From Symbiodinium natans (taxonomy: Eukaryota > Sar > Dinophyceae > Suessiales > Symbiodiniaceae): DNA of 52,564 nt. Below are positions 23,714 through 35,149 of this stretch, piece after piece. A model generated the notes under the pieces. That model was not told the DNA's origin. It saw only the letters and a list, made by a program, of their open reading frames with translations, and did no database searches. The stretch is taken from positions 73,542 through 126,105 of the forward strand of contig CAJNDS010000229.1 in assembly GCA_905221605.1 (NCBI GenBank). Direction: 5' to 3'. Made by a program: the position numbers and the translations under genes. The stretch's first letter is position 1. Every line of letters begins with the position of its first letter.

Positions 23714-24673
23714 ACCGTGTGGGGACCTAGTCCAGGAATCAATGCTGGATTTTGTATCCTGTGCTGCGAATAGTGCCTGTCTGTGGTCACTTCAAGAAGG
23801 AAAATAGTGGTCACTTCAGGAAAGCAACTAGGTGTTTTGCATACCTCTGTTGTTTACCAATAACCCTGACTCCTTGAATTCAGGCGGGGGGGACTTGCGG
23901 AGCCTCGGCTCCCAGACCCTTCGACTGGAGACTCGGGAGATGACGCTTTCATGCCAAGCGTTCTCGCGAGAACATCTGTGCTCATATTGCTCATAAGCAT
24001 CTACTCCTTTGAGTTGGGGTTCTTTGATTGTGAAGGTGTATAACAAGACCGGGGTGTGGTCTGAACTTTGCGCAACTTACGTTTTGTGACAGCTGTTCCA
24101 TAAGCTATCATGGCACTGTTGTCCGTACCCTAAATCCCGTCCGCAAAGCTCAACGGCTGCTGGGTCCTCGGAGCTGTAGATCTGCTTTTTCTTGATTAAG
24201 TTTGAAAACAACTTGACCTTGCTCTGTATGCGGTGTGCTCGTAGAAGAACTCACCGGGATCGGTGGGGACTGGAGGACTACTTTGTTCCGCGAAGTCCTT
24301 TGTGGCCTTCAACGTGCAGGCCTCTCCTCACCTGCCATTGCGCCTAAAGACAGCCGATGTGATCAGGTAAACTGGGCCACACAAACAAACTAACCAAGAT
24401 GCGCCTTGCACTGTGCCCGCAGCCGACGCCCCTCTTGAGTTTTTTGGCATTCGGCCTCCCCTCGGCCCATTCCCTGGTCCAGTGGGGTGAAGTTAATCGC
24501 TGACGCCTGTAGTCTGTCGGGCGCTCCACTTAAGGGTCTAGGTTTAATGTTCAAGGTTTGCGCTTAGCTTGAACTTTGTATCTTGAGATTGGGATCCAGA
24601 GTTCAGGACTCCAAGAGTATCCTTTCAAGGCGGGTCTGCGAGTGGAAGGGCTTCCGGAGGTGTCTCATCTTTT

Positions 24674-24892
24674 TCATGGCAAATTTGGCGGCCCACTGCT
24701 TGAGGGGTCACTGAAATCTCCAAGCTGACTCAGCTCGGCGGGACAGAGGGTGGCGAGCATGCACATCGCGATAACAAACAAGATGTCGTCATCTGTGAGA
24801 TAGCCGGGTGAAAGAGTGATCTGAGTGTGACTGGCTGCCGCCAAGAGAACCACAAGCCAGCGGCCGCGAGGCACACGCGCTGCGTCCTGCAC
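24674..24892 (-). CDS. Coding-like frame, unrecognised
   Basis: The frame reads ITLSPGYLTDDDILFVIAM, then CMLATLCPAELSQLGDF and ends in a stop at 24674. Partly hydrophobic, so possibly a membrane-associated segment. Weak evidence. Confidence 0.2.
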   Translation of the reverse strand: MQDAARVPRGRWLVVLLAAASHTQITLSPGYLTDDDILFVIAMCMLATLCPAELSQLGDFSDPSSSGPPNLP

Positions 24893-24899
24893 GCAGAAT

Positions 24900-26880
24900 C
24901 AATGTCTTCATTGTACTTACAAGAATGCAGAGTCTGTAGAGTCTGCCCTTTAGGTGTATTTGGCACTGAAGCCTTGTGCTGCGAACAATACATGTCCGAA
25001 TACTGAAGACTGCATGAGATCCAGCCATACGCTGCTGATTCTACCAACATGCGGCTTGGGCTTGGTGAACGCTTGGTAGTAAGATTCTGAGCCTCTCGAC
25101 CAATCCACACAGAAAGTCTGGCCGCGCACATGCGGGCACATGCGGGCAGAGCAGGCACCTTCCAATGGGTCCGATGGCAGGTAAAGTGAGCACCTGCATG
25201 CATGGACCTGGGAGTGAGCGGGGCTCAAAGAGAAAGGACCCGAAAGCATAATTTACCTAGACTAGGTGAAACGCTCCAGACACATAGCCACGAGCATCAG
25301 GCTTCTCGGTCCGAACATGTTCCAGAATGCAGCCAGGAACGAAAGCGTCAGCCCTGCAATGTCACAAACAAGTTCTTCGCCATCGTGCATCTGCACCTGA
25401 GATTTAGTGGCTGAATGTCAATGTCCACCGGCATCAGAAGTGGCAATGGGAAGAACACGCACAAGTGTTTAAACATTAGTAATCGTTAGAGTCCCACCGG
25501 GCAGGCCGAACAAGGGCAAGAGGACTGTGTTCCTGGCCTTACCTGCAAAGTGGGGAAATCACGTGCGTGCTTGGGTCGATGTTTTTACTTAAGAACAACA
25601 TCTGCAGTTGTTGATTAGGGATGAGTGGCAGGCCCTCCAAATCATATCGAATTAGTACAAAAAGCTATTTTGATACAGTGCTACGCTGCTACACGTCCAT
25701 CAGCCAAACAATGCTTGTGTTAACTATGCTTGCTACGGGGAACCTAGGACCTTGCAACTATTTCATTCAGGGGATTGGATGAGAACCGCACCTCATACGC
25801 TCATACCCTCACTCCAGAAACTTGAATTCCGTCTGCCACCACAGAATTCTAAGCAATGGGAACTCAGCATCGTCAACCCTCGATAAGCTCCTGGCATCCA
25901 CTTGCTGTGTTCCTGCCAGAACATGGCAAAACATGGCTCTACAAGTTGCTACGAGGCTTTCGGCAATCTGGATGGGCTTGATGCTATACAGGATAGAGAC
26001 TGCCCACCTATTGGAATTCGGTTTGCGGCTCTTAGAGGCTTAGAGCAGGCAGCCGGGCTCGGCAGCTGTTCTGAGCACCTGTGAGGTGAGCCCGGGCGCA
26101 CATCAGCTTGGAGCCGACCTGCCGAAAATGCCGAGCTCTGAGTCTGCAGATCCGGTAAGTGTTGGAACAGCTCTCTACGTTTCTTACAAGGCGCCTGTGC
26201 TATTTGTGAGATTTGTGACCATTACCTAACGGACCTGATGCACCGCAAAGTGCCGCAGCTTGTTGGACTTGTGCCTTGCGCATGCTACCGATGATCTTTA
26301 TCCCGTGAAGAGCTAAATGCCCGATCCAGCAAAAACCCTAAGCCCTAAGCTGCAGCTTGGTGTCGCTACGGTAGTTGGAATGTGGTACCGCACTGATCCA
26401 AGAGTCTGCATATGATCCAGGCGGTGCCAAACATAGGTCTTGGGATAAATAGCTACCACATTTCGAGTTGCAACATTGCTGCTGATGCTATGGGGAGACC
26501 ATACTGTTTTTGGCTGGTTGTCTGAACTCCTCACTTTGGCGGCGCCTTCGCCACAACTCGTTCGACGGCCTGTGGGGCACCTGTCAAAGCAGAGGGATCA
26601 TGTCCGACTTTTGAGGCTCCTGGATCCCTGCTATTCCGTGTTTGTCATCGCAATTCCAGACGGAGCTGGGCTTTCTGACGCGCTGCTTCAAACTGCAAGA
26701 TATTTGGTGGAGCCTTTCTGTAATCCGCTATCAACTTTGGGAGCAACGATGAAGCCATCTCGTGTATGAAACGCTTACATCCGCACTGGACATGTCGGCA
26801 CTGCTTGCTAGAGCCGCATGGGCCGCGGATGGGCCGTGCATGTTTTGTACCCTACCGTACCAGTTCGGCGACTCTTCTTA
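24900..26880. other. No recognised gene
   Basis: Short frames on both strands. Around 26.5-26.77 kb both strands are protein-like (plus: DHVRLLRLLDPCYSVFVIA; minus: LLPKLIADYRKAPPNILQF), so one probably carries an exon, but the strand cannot be chosen. Confidence 0.35.
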
Positions 26881-26886
26881 GAGCAC

Positions 26887-26961
26887 CTCGAAAGCCCAGC
26901 GGGTGCAAGAGCGACGCCAGCTGCAGAGCGACGTCCAAGTCCGCTGGGTCCAACGCGAAGC
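26887..26961 (-). CDS. Possible dehydratase (DH) domain exon of a polyketide synthase
   Basis: A 75-bp segment with an AG acceptor and an AG|GT donor reads FALDPADLDVALQLASLLHP. It resembles the HPALLDAALQ block of PKS dehydratase domains, where the Asp and Gln line the active site; here the usual His is Asp. It sits on the same strand between the ketoreductase and enoylreductase exons, as a reducing synthase would require. The N-terminal hot-dog half with HxxxGxxxxP was not found, and a 25-residue match by eye is weak evidence. Confidence 0.35.
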
Positions 26962-27665
26962 CTTGCAAGGCACAATTGGTTTAACGGTGAAATGATACAG
27001 CGACCAGAACAAAGCACATCTACATACTTGCATCAAGTTTTAACCATCAGCTGTGAGCCCTTTCAACGCATTACAGCAACCAAAGAAAACAATCTCACTT
27101 GCCAGATTCCACTTGCACGCTTGGCGCAGAACTTCCCCTCTCGTACCACACACGAAATATGAACTTAAAGGAAAACATGAAATCGCATGGATCCGTCTGC
27201 TGCACGAAGCAACACACCCACATTTGGGATTTTCCGAAAATTAGGGACCCCAAATATAAACTAGGATTCCCTTAGAATAAATGACCCCAATAAGGTACCC
27301 CCAATTTCGGAAGCCCCCATTTGTCAATCCTGCAAACACTTGCGCTGAGCAACCCCGTTCAGCCCCGCTGAGCTTGTTGGTGGCATCTGTCTCGGCAACG
27401 GCGAAGCAGCTCCCTGCAAGACTGGTCCAGCTGGCGGGAATCCCGTGGAGGGTTCGTGGCTTTGCTCTGCAAAGAAACACATGCTGGCTGTCATCCTCTG
27501 TCCTACAACCGCTCCGCAACACATCCGTGGAGAACGAGACTGTTCAAGACATGGTTGATCAGCCCGAAACTGCACAAGCCTTGAAAGTCCGGCCCATAGA
27601 AGAAACCGGCGGCTGCAAACTTGGCCTCAGGGCATATGATCGATAATCTTTACCATCAAGATGCT

Positions 27666-27932
27666 TCACAGACCAGGCTTGACCAGAACAAATTCTTCAC
27701 CTTGATGGAATTCACTCGTCCTAGGCATTCTGCAAGTGTCGGGCTCGTATCTCGAAAATGCCAAAAACGGCATGGCCAGCCCTAGCACCTGCACGTTCAG
27801 AACTTGCAAAACCAGTCTTGACTCAGGCACATAGACGTCGTCGACAGGCTGTGTCTCGGGAGCCTGCAAACCACACCAGGCACCAACCCGTTTTCTTGCT
27901 TCTACTACTCCGCTCTTCTTGAAAGGCTCCAA
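27666..27932 (-). CDS. Coding-like frame containing a well-bounded candidate exon
   Basis: Within the frame, 27858-27788 lies between a TTTGCAG acceptor and a GCAG|GTGCTA donor and reads APETQPVDDVYVPESRLVL, then QVLNVQ. It is about 0.8 kb upstream of the DH-like exon on the same strand. No family is recognised. Confidence 0.3.
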   Translation of the reverse strand: MEPFKKSGVVEARKRVGAWCGLQAPETQPVDDVYVPESRLVLQVLNVQVLGLAMPFLAFSRYEPDTCRMPRTSEFHQGEEFVLVKPGL

Positions 27933-28149
27933 CTCTTGTTGACAGGCTCCAAAAGTTAGAGTCGCAGCTGCCCTGTTCCATGCTGTGGTGCCATTGGCCC
28001 ATCAGGAAGCGGAGCTACTGCTACTGTTGCCTCTTCTTCTTCATGTCTTTGTCATACTGACTCTCCCAACTCCAATATCCAGCCAGCCTTTGCAGCAGAG
28101 AAATTGATGAACAAAATGGTTCCAGATTTTGGCTGCCTAACTGCTAGCT

Positions 28150-28372
28150 GGGAGATTCTGGGAATGCCTTGGCCGCACACAAACTGCTGCAGCGGTTTTG
28201 GCGCGAACTATCCCCATAAAACTGTCGGGGCCATATCTCGGCGCGAGGTACTTGCTTTGATGCGCACATTTTTCTGTGTAGCGAGACAACATGTGCTCGT
28301 TCATTTCCTGGAATTGAGCATGGGTGTCCTTCTTCCACCCAGTCTTCCAAACCTTTGGAAAGGATGCGTTTG
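28150..28372 (-). CDS. Coding-like frame, unrecognised
   Basis: The frame reads WKKDTHAQFQEMNEHML, then RYTEKCAHQSKYLAPRYGP and continues to a stop near 28150. The plus strand is open over the same interval (28104-28376) and is also fairly protein-like. Position between the KR and ER genes makes it a possible synthase exon, but no domain motif supports that. Confidence 0.25.
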
Positions 28373-28496
28373 GTGAAGCAACTCCTTTGCAAGGCTCAAC
28401 TTAAAACTGCGGGGACGAGGCTTGGGGTGAGGGGCGTCAGGCAGCCTGTTGTGCTTGTGCACAAAGAGACAGAACTACACAGCCAGGGTAACAACA

Positions 28497-28497
28497 G

Positions 28498-28541
<44 letters not shown>

Positions 28542-28546
28542 CACAG
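28497..28546. repeat. (AC)n microsatellite
   Basis: About 23 AC units with one G interruption. Confidence 0.95.
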
Positions 28547-29077
28547 GGGGCCCCAACGTGGTCGCTAACCCGCAGCCTGCGGGAGCCGGTCCCTGAAGGG
28601 ATCCAAGGACTCTGCCGACAGGAAGCGGCACTGACAATGCAGTGTCTCCTTGTCTCGGTCCATGATTTGAGGGATTTTTCAAGAGGATTTGGACGGATCT
28701 GGGATGTTGTGTGCATCTTAGATTTACCTTCTTATGCATCTCTGTCTCTACATACTCTAAAATAAATGCATATGGTTCCCTGCCCCATGTCGGTACCCCC
28801 CGCCTCGACTCTAGGGCCCTCCTAACGATGCCAATTTTTCAAAAATTAACAAAAAAACATGACAAGCACAAAGCCCTAAACCTAGAACCCTGAAACTCTA
28901 CAGCCCCTTCACCCCTAAACTTTAAACCCCAGAACCAATACCGCCCAACATTGTCCTCTACCTTGCAGCCAGTGTCTGGTTGATTCTCTCCCAGAGGTTT
29001 GCTGAAGAAACGTAACTGTCCTGCCGTGGGAAAATTGCAGCATCCACTTGGGACAGGGTGGCTTCTAGGCACGCGGC

Positions 29078-29407
29078 TCACACGATTCCATCAAACACAG
29101 CTGTCGAATCTCTCGCATCCCAAAACGTCTGAAGCCGAAGCCTTCTGTGGCAACGATGGACAGCTGCCGCGGGGCTGCTAACTCCAGAGGCTGTAAGAAG
29201 GTCAGGTCCTAGCAGGTGGCTGTGCATGCCTGGCCTGGCATTCAACCTCGCCATCGTGTAGTATTCAAAGACAGTGGATACATGCGCTCCACTTTCACCG
29301 GAAGCAGAAAGCGAAACAATCACTCTCGCTTCCAACGATCCAACCACAAACGTCCATCCACACCATCTGCCAATGTCTGCTTCAAGTCCCACACCGATAG
29401 ATGCCAA
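29078..29407 (-). CDS. Coding-like frame, unrecognised
   Basis: The frame reads EADIGRWCGWTFVVGSLEA, RVIVSLSASGESGAHVST and VFEYYTMARLNARPG. Balanced composition over about 60 residues. No splice sites were fixed and no family is recognised. Confidence 0.22.
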   Translation of the reverse strand: MASIGVGLEADIGRWCGWTFVVGSLEARVIVSLSASGESGAHVSTVFEYYTMARLNARPGMHSHLLGPDLLTASGVSSPAAAVHRCHRRLRLQTFWDARDSTAVFDGIV

Positions 29408-29827
29408 GGTCGAGTTGCAGCAAACAATAGCTGACTAATATGACATGATATGACTTAGGCCGAAGTGCAATAGAGCGAACTGAGCGAATAGCAACCCTAC
29501 AAAACCCTACTTCAAACCATCAAAAGGGAAACGGAGCCTGGAGTTGCACAGTCTGGCGCTTGAGCAGCTGCGACGCGTGGAGAAGAGCCAAGGAGACGAA
29601 TGCTGAGCCGGGGAGGACCTCAAGTTGCAACAGGTGTAGGCGAATTCTTTAAAGAACACCTAACCTAAGCTTCCTACACACCCCAAAAACACCCCCAAAC
29701 ATCCCCAACCTGTAAACAGAAAAGTCCGCCAAGCCCAGCTAATTAGGGGGCTCGTGCCGAGTGAGGCCCAGCCACAGAAGCTCATGATTCGACACGGGGG
29801 TGCACCCTAGACAGGCGCATCAACCTT

Positions 29828-29851
29828 ATGGGGGGGTGGGGGGGGGGGGGC
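29828..29851. repeat. Poly-G tract
   Basis: A 24-base stretch of G broken by one T. Could form a G-quadruplex and is error-prone in assembly. Similar shorter runs are at 45868-45882 and 51046-51058. Confidence 0.9.
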
Positions 29852-30333
29852 TGCATTCCAGATCATTCCAGCATAGTCATGAGGGCACGCATCAGCAGCT
29901 CAGCAAGGTCGGCTGCATAGGTCAACCGGGTCGACGCAAGTTTTCTGTGCGGACTGCAAGCGATTCAAGGGCGATGACGGTTTTGGGCCAAAAAGTTCCG
30001 CAGGTTGAGCTGGGTGATTGGGCACGCCGCACACTGCACAGTGAACCTACGACACTCGCCGTGCAATGGTTCAGCTTTTCTGCTTCCCAAAGCAGCCTAA
30101 CAGTTGGCTTAACAGTTGTTATTGGCGGCGAGACCTACAGAGCGAAGTCAGCCGGAGGAAACCGTCGTTGTTTCAGTGTGGGCAAGTCATTAGGACCTGC
30201 CCCCGCAGGTTTTGTCTGCTGCAGCAGCGCGGCACGTCAAAACCAACCTGGAAGAGCAACTGCACCCCTACACCGCCAGGAAAGCGCCGTTTGCAAGACC
30301 CACACGGCTTCTCCTCCGTGAACTGCTTAAACA

Positions 30334-30455
30334 CATTATTATGATTATTATTTTTTTATTACTTTTTACTATTATTATTTTGTATTATTTTTATTAGTAT
30401 TATAATTATTATTCGTAGTAGTGGTCGTCGTAGTAGTAGTCGTAGTGGCGTACAT
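30334..30455. repeat. TTA/TAT-rich tract followed by GTAGT repeats
   Basis: Low-complexity (TTA)n-like sequence followed by a (GTAGT/GTCGT)n stretch. No gene content seen. Confidence 0.85.
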
Positions 30456-30563
30456 GTAACATTTTAACATTATCGCGTGCCCAGCACGTGCCCAAACAGA
30501 TTTAAATAATACTTGCGCAATAAAAAACACGATGGAAGCAAAAGGCTCATGAGAGTTCTACAT

Positions 30564-30700
30564 TTAGTGGTCGCGGAAGCCGGGCTGTTGTCCTGTGCTC
30601 CTTGAAGCCGATGGCGTGGCAGTGACCCAGTTGCGAAGGGCAATGTAGAATGACCAGACGATCATGGCCGCAAGTCCCACTTGCCTTCCTGTCGTGATTG
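30564..30700 (-). CDS. Unrecognised terminal exon encoding a membrane segment and short tail
   Basis: After an AAG acceptor the frame encodes one hydrophobic helix (VGLAAMIVWSFYIAL), a basic residue, and a polar tail of about 25 residues ending in TAA. This looks like a tail-anchored or final transmembrane segment. It may close the gene whose exons lie at 32.3 and 31.9 kb, but the phase from 31699 does not fit directly, so an exon may be missing. If it is a real terminal exon, the KR and ER genes are separate transcription units. Confidence 0.35.
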
Positions 30701-31572
30701 CTTGGGTAGGTCTCCACCGAGGTTGCTGCTCGCAACAGCGACCCCAGAAAAACCTGAGCTCCACACCCACCGGGAGACTACATTGTCTGAGGACCTCGGA
30801 GGACCTCGTAATGACCCGGAAGGGCACGGGGACCGATGCAAGTGTTCTGACACGCCGTGTGGACAATCCTTCCCTGGGTCATCAGAACACGAAAGGACTC
30901 GTGGGCCGGTTGTCCTTAGCGATGTTGCGCGAGGCAGCGGCGCTGGCGGGTGGAGGCCTCGTCGTCCTTGTCACAACCCTCTCGTCCACCTTGACACGTT
31001 GTGGCTTCGGCCACAGCCACTCACGACTTGGCAGTGGGGGCACAGTCCTTGCACACTTCCCAAAGAGGGGGTGTCTACGCCTGTGCACTTGCGCGGGTGC
31101 TTCGGCACTCGTCGGGCGTGCGATTGCGCGGTGTGCTGAAGATCCGAGAGTGGGAAGGCGAGGTGCAGAGTTGGCACACTCAATTCAACAGGGTGGGGTG
31201 CAGTGGAGAAGGGTACTCTCAGCCGGAGCGAACTGCACGAAGTGGGGGCACTCTAAGCCTGAGCCCATGTGCGGACGCTCTGTGCACAAAGCGAGAAAAA
31301 CCGGTGGGTCGTCAAGATCCTCAGAAGGTGGTTGGGCGGATGCAATCAAGGTCCCATCTTACACTCCCTCCACTGCCAGTGTTGGTAAACAGGGGCAACG
31401 CAGGTTTCTGTGCTCGCGCTGCAAGCAACTCAGGAGCCTTGGCGGCTTTGGGCCAAAAAGGTTGGGTGCACGGCACCGTGAATCTAAGAAGGCACTACTT
31501 CGCGGAGGGGGTGGGTGGGGGTCCGGGAAGGGCACGGGCCATGAAGGCATTTGTAAAATTAGGTCCCCCTAA
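30664..31572 (+). CDS. Longest open frame of the window (302 codons), doubtful
   Basis: A 302-codon frame in a GC-rich stretch where two other plus-strand frames are also long. No conserved domain is recognised. Near its end it reads FLCSRCKQL followed by GGFGPK, a CxxC pattern repeated at 29.95 kb. The other frames contain further cysteine clusters, so this could be a decayed zinc-finger-like gene with frameshifts rather than an intact one. It overlaps the terminal exon called on the other strand at its left end. Length alone is poor evidence in GC-rich eukaryotic DNA. Confidence 0.2.
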   Translation: MAASPTCLPVVIAWVGLHRGCCSQQRPQKNLSSTPTGRLHCLRTSEDLVMTRKGTGTDASVLTRRVDNPSLGHQNTKGLVGRLSLAMLREAAALAGGGLVVLVTTLSSTLTRCGFGHSHSRLGSGGTVLAHFPKRGCLRLCTCAGASALVGRAIARCAEDPRVGRRGAELAHSIQQGGVQWRRVLSAGANCTKWGHSKPEPMCGRSVHKARKTGGSSRSSEGGWADAIKVPSYTPSTASVGKQGQRRFLCSRCKQLRSLGGFGPKRLGARHRESKKALLRGGGGWGSGKGTGHEGICKIRSP

Positions 31573-31698
31573 CACGTGCGTGCACACATGCGCGCTGAGT
31601 TCCTTCACTCGCACCTACTATCTGGGGCGTGGCCGGCCCGGTGGATTAAACATCTGAACATCTCAAGACGCTGGGGCGGGGACGGTCGCACCACTAAC

Positions 31699-31905
31699 CA
31701 CGTGTTGCTGGCAAAGCCTCGGCTGGCACACGGGCATTTGAAGCGAGGCTGAAACTCGGATGACCCAACCATCACATCTGCATCCCAAATTTGCAGAAGG
31801 TCGCATTCAACCCTATCGCCACACTCAAGAAATGGCTCAGACGAGCTGCTCCCACTGGCGAAGGCATCCATGGTGCCGAGCTCCAGCGGGACCCAAGCGT
31901 AGCAC
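31699..31905 (-). CDS. Unrecognised exon (cysteine-containing), partner of the exon at 32.2 kb
   Basis: Starts after a strong TTTTGCAG acceptor. The frame reads CYAWVPLELGTMDAF, a Ser-rich linker, ECGDRVECDLLQIWD, then FKCPCASRGFA. Joining it to the exon ending at 32113 keeps the frame through an AG|GA donor, the same non-canonical class as in the KR and ER genes. Function unknown. Confidence 0.4.
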
Positions 31906-32112
31906 CTGCAAAAGAACATGTCTAGGAATTTGAAGGCGAACGATGAACATGGCGAGGAATCAGGAGAGGACGAGAAGACAGCATCATACATCCCGCCGAA
32001 TGCCTAAGCAACGGGTTACATCTTAGAGTCTTAGAGGCAACAGCAGGAGCATGCAATCTGGCAGAGATTCGGAGGCCTGAGGCACCGAAACAGCGGCTGC
32101 GATCTCGTGGTC

Positions 32113-32305
32113 CTGCACATCCGCGGCTTCAATTTGGCTGCTATGTCGGCAGCAGACCAGTTAAACACTCTTCGGCACACTTTGCAGTCCTCGATCGCAG
32201 CCAGCATGGGATCCTCGCTCACGAAGGGGTTCTGTTGCCGATACAGCGGCCAATCCCTCAGCTCGAGTTTGCGTTCAATTGCCACGCCCGCCCGCAACTC
32301 TTTAC
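32113..32305 (-). CDS. Unrecognised exon with a CxxC motif, upstream exon of a minus-strand gene
   Basis: Open from a CAG acceptor to an AG|GA donor. The frame contains ELRDWPLYRQQNPF, an acidic stretch, then DCKVCRRVFNWSAADIAA. Its end phase fits the exon at 31905-31699. The CxxC here and the cysteines of the next exon could bind zinc, but no family is recognised. The call rests on protein-like composition plus splice-phase agreement. Confidence 0.4.
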
Positions 32306-32527
32306 CTGACAGTTCTGGCAACCATGCTTCTTGTTGTAGGAAGCTCTAGATAGCTCCGAGCTGCACATCCAGCACTGCATAAGGAACTTTGCGAGCCTTA
32401 GCTTTCACAAGAAGACAGCAGCCAGCTTAGCTTGCGAAAACTTGGATGCTTCCTCGAGGACTTACGGCTCTCATCGACGACTCTTCTGAAACAAGGCAGG
32501 CAAGAGGCTGCTGAATCCAAGACCTCG

Positions 32528-32665
32528 GAAGTACATATACATGTACATATACATATACATAGACATGTACATATACATATACATATACACAGACATAGAC
32601 ATATACACATACACACACATATACATATACATACACATATACATATACATATACATATGCATATG

Positions 32666-32703
<38 letters not shown>

Positions 32704-33085
32704 CATGCATATACATATACATATACGTATACATACATCTACATCTACATCTACATACACATACACATACACATATGCATATACATCTACATCTACATAC
32801 ACATACACATACACATACACATATGCATCTACATCTACATCTACGTCTACATATACATATACACATGCATATGCATATACATATGCATATACATATACAT
32901 ATATGCATGTGCGTATTCATAATATATACATATACATCTAACTGTTAATACATATATAAATACATATATACATATATATATATATAGATGTGTGTACACA
33001 AATGCAAATGTGTGTAACACACACACACACATAGCGTATCTATATATATATATGTGTGTGTGTGTGTACGTATGTATGCATATGG
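32528..33085. repeat. Long compound ACATAT/ACATCT/GT microsatellite
   Basis: About 550 bp of ACATAT, ACATAC and ACATCT hexamers, ending in TA and GT runs. Open frames of 100-170 codons across it, on both strands, consist only of Tyr-Val, His-Ile or Cys-Ile repeats and are not genes. Confidence 0.97.
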
Positions 33086-33679
33086 GGGTTCATTATGAAT
33101 TTCTTTCGCATTCGTCCTGCCATCGCAGGTTTGGTGACCGGGTTGAACAGGCAGAGAAAAGGCGAAAAGACTCAGTTGCATGTAAAGGGCCGGCGTCCTC
33201 GGTTTCTGCCTTGTTGGGTACCGTGCCAGTACTGTCGTTGTCAACACTTGGTGCGGGATGGGCGCAAAGGTGGACAACTTAGGAGTACTGGGATCATGAC
33301 TCCTGCAGAATGCAGGCCCAAGGTGCACGGAATAAGCATTCCACGCCCCTCTCCACTGTCAAGAAGCGCTCGCCAGGAAGCGGCCTTGCTGGGGATGACT
33401 AAGATGTCTTAAGAGAAAGCCTGATGTCGAACGCCATGCGTCTTCTGGAAGGGGCGAGGTTCGTTGCAGGGATCCAAGCAGCTTTTCCGAATGTTCACTG
33501 CAATGCTAAAGCTGCAGCCGCCACCTTCTACCTCACGGCCTTGCAGCAAGTCTATCCACAACCCAAACATCCCACATCCAAGCACTACAAAAAATCAGGA
33601 AGTAAGCAACAGCAATCCGAGCTGTGGCCACTGCTCAATTCCATGGTCTTCCACCATGCCTGTCTCGCCCCAGCCTTGA

Positions 33680-33765
33680 GGAGCGCTCTCCCTCTCTCCC
33701 TCTCTGCCTCTCTCTCCCTCTCTCCCCCCTCTCTCCCTCTCTCCCCACTATCCCTGTCTCCCCAT
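33680..33765. repeat. TCTCCC-type pyrimidine tract
   Basis: Strand-asymmetric CT/CCCT repeats. The 33.6-34.5 kb region as a whole is strongly pyrimidine-rich on the plus strand. Confidence 0.9.
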
Positions 33766-34379
33766 TTATCGAACTGGTCGACCACCCTATCTTCCCTAAG
33801 TCACCCCTTCTATAAACGCTCTACAACCTGTATCTATCTCCCTCATCTACACAAAGCGTTCGACATCAAAATCTACACTCCGTCTCAGACCTTACTCCCG
33901 CGCCGTTCCTCTACTCCCCCCAGCACCTAAACATCGATCACTACTCTTCCATCCCTCTCCCCACCCTGCCCTTCACGTCTCACTCCTCTCCCTCCCATCC
34001 AATCCCTCTCCCGCCATTCTAACTCCATCCCTACCATCCCTAAACCCCCCTTACCCCGCCCCTCACCCTCCCTCCACTACCGACACCGCATCAACTAACT
34101 CACAGCTCACCTCCATTATCCCCTATCCCCGCTAACTCACAAGCTCATTCTGCAAGCTGCCGTCCCGAATTCCCCTACTCTTCCCTCCACTGCACCCCTG
34201 GGAGTCCTCCATTAAGACTAAAGACCCATTCCACTCCATCAGTACCTCCCTATGCAATCCCTATTCCATACGTATGCCCCCATGAGAGAAACTCTTATAT
34301 AAAGACAGTAACGGCCCATACCTGCTGGACTTCACTATCACTAACTACGGCACTCAATATACATCCACTTCCCTCCATC

Positions 34380-34500
34380 TCCATCCCTCTCAACTCCATC
34401 CAACCTCCATCTAGACACTCCCTCCTCCCTCCTCTCCCCCCTCTCCCTACTCTCCCTCCCTCTCCCTCCCTCTCCCTCCCTCTCCCTCACTTCACCTCTG
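34380..34500. repeat. TCCC/CTCCCTCC pyrimidine tract
   Basis: Second part of the pyrimidine-rich region, followed by a short poly-A run at 34533-34543. No gene content seen. Confidence 0.9.
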
Positions 34501-35149
34501 TCAATCTCTATCTTGAACATCCGAGCTTTGTGAAAAAAAAAAACTGCCACACTGCGACACACAAGCAGCGACCTCCCCACTGGATAGAAGGCATGCAGGC
34601 ATCCAGGAAGGTGTTGCCTCAAGAAACATAAGGCGACCGCTGAAAGTTGCAGCGTGAAGTTGCATGTTCAAGGAAGTTGGAAGGTGTGGTCGCATCCCAC
34701 AAAATCTTTGCCAGGACCATCAATTCCAGCGAAGTTGAGACAGCCAAATGAACCAAGCGCGAGAAGATGCATGCTGGCAGCTGGTGCATACATGCTCATG
34801 CAATATCAGAAACATGTGTCAGGCCTGCAGCATACGTTGATTGGCCTGGAACGCCGAAGAGCCCCGAGGAGGACGAAAAAGCGATCTCAGGCACAGGAAT
34901 CCAGGATTTGCTTCGGTGTAGCATGGGTGCGGGGCAGGAATTCACTGCGACCGTTTGTTCCAAATACTGAACTCTGTCGTGACATGTCGTGTCTGTAGAT
35001 GCGTCTGGGTAAAATATCGTGGAAAGATGGTATGGCCAACTGATGCCACCGAATCGTCGATTTATGTATTAATAATAGTAAAACACACTTCAACCTCGTT
35101 GGTGCGTCCAACTTTGTCCCAAGCCGATAGGACAAAACTGAACCTGCTA

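Larger units (their letters stand above)
29930..31470 (+). repeat. Duplicated CxxC-encoding segment (two copies about 1.47 kb apart)
   Basis: Copies at 29930-29997 and 31402-31465 share GTTT(T)CTGTGC...CTGCAAGC and TTTTGGGCCAAAAAG with similar spacing. Translated, they read VFCADCKRFKGDDGFGPK and FLCSRCKQLRSLGGFGPK, so the protein pattern FxCxxCKxxxxxxGFGPK is conserved. This looks like a short zinc-ribbon-type motif of a repeated gene family. Only the second copy sits in a long open frame. Confidence 0.5.

Noticed and set aside
27230-27320. Inverted repeat with TTCCGAAA(A)TT arms as a mobile element
   Set aside because: Arms are about 10 bp and imperfect; could be chance.
32398-32948. Open frames of 100-170 codons on both strands
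   Set aside because: They translate the ACATAT/ACATCT microsatellite into dipeptide repeats and have no other content.
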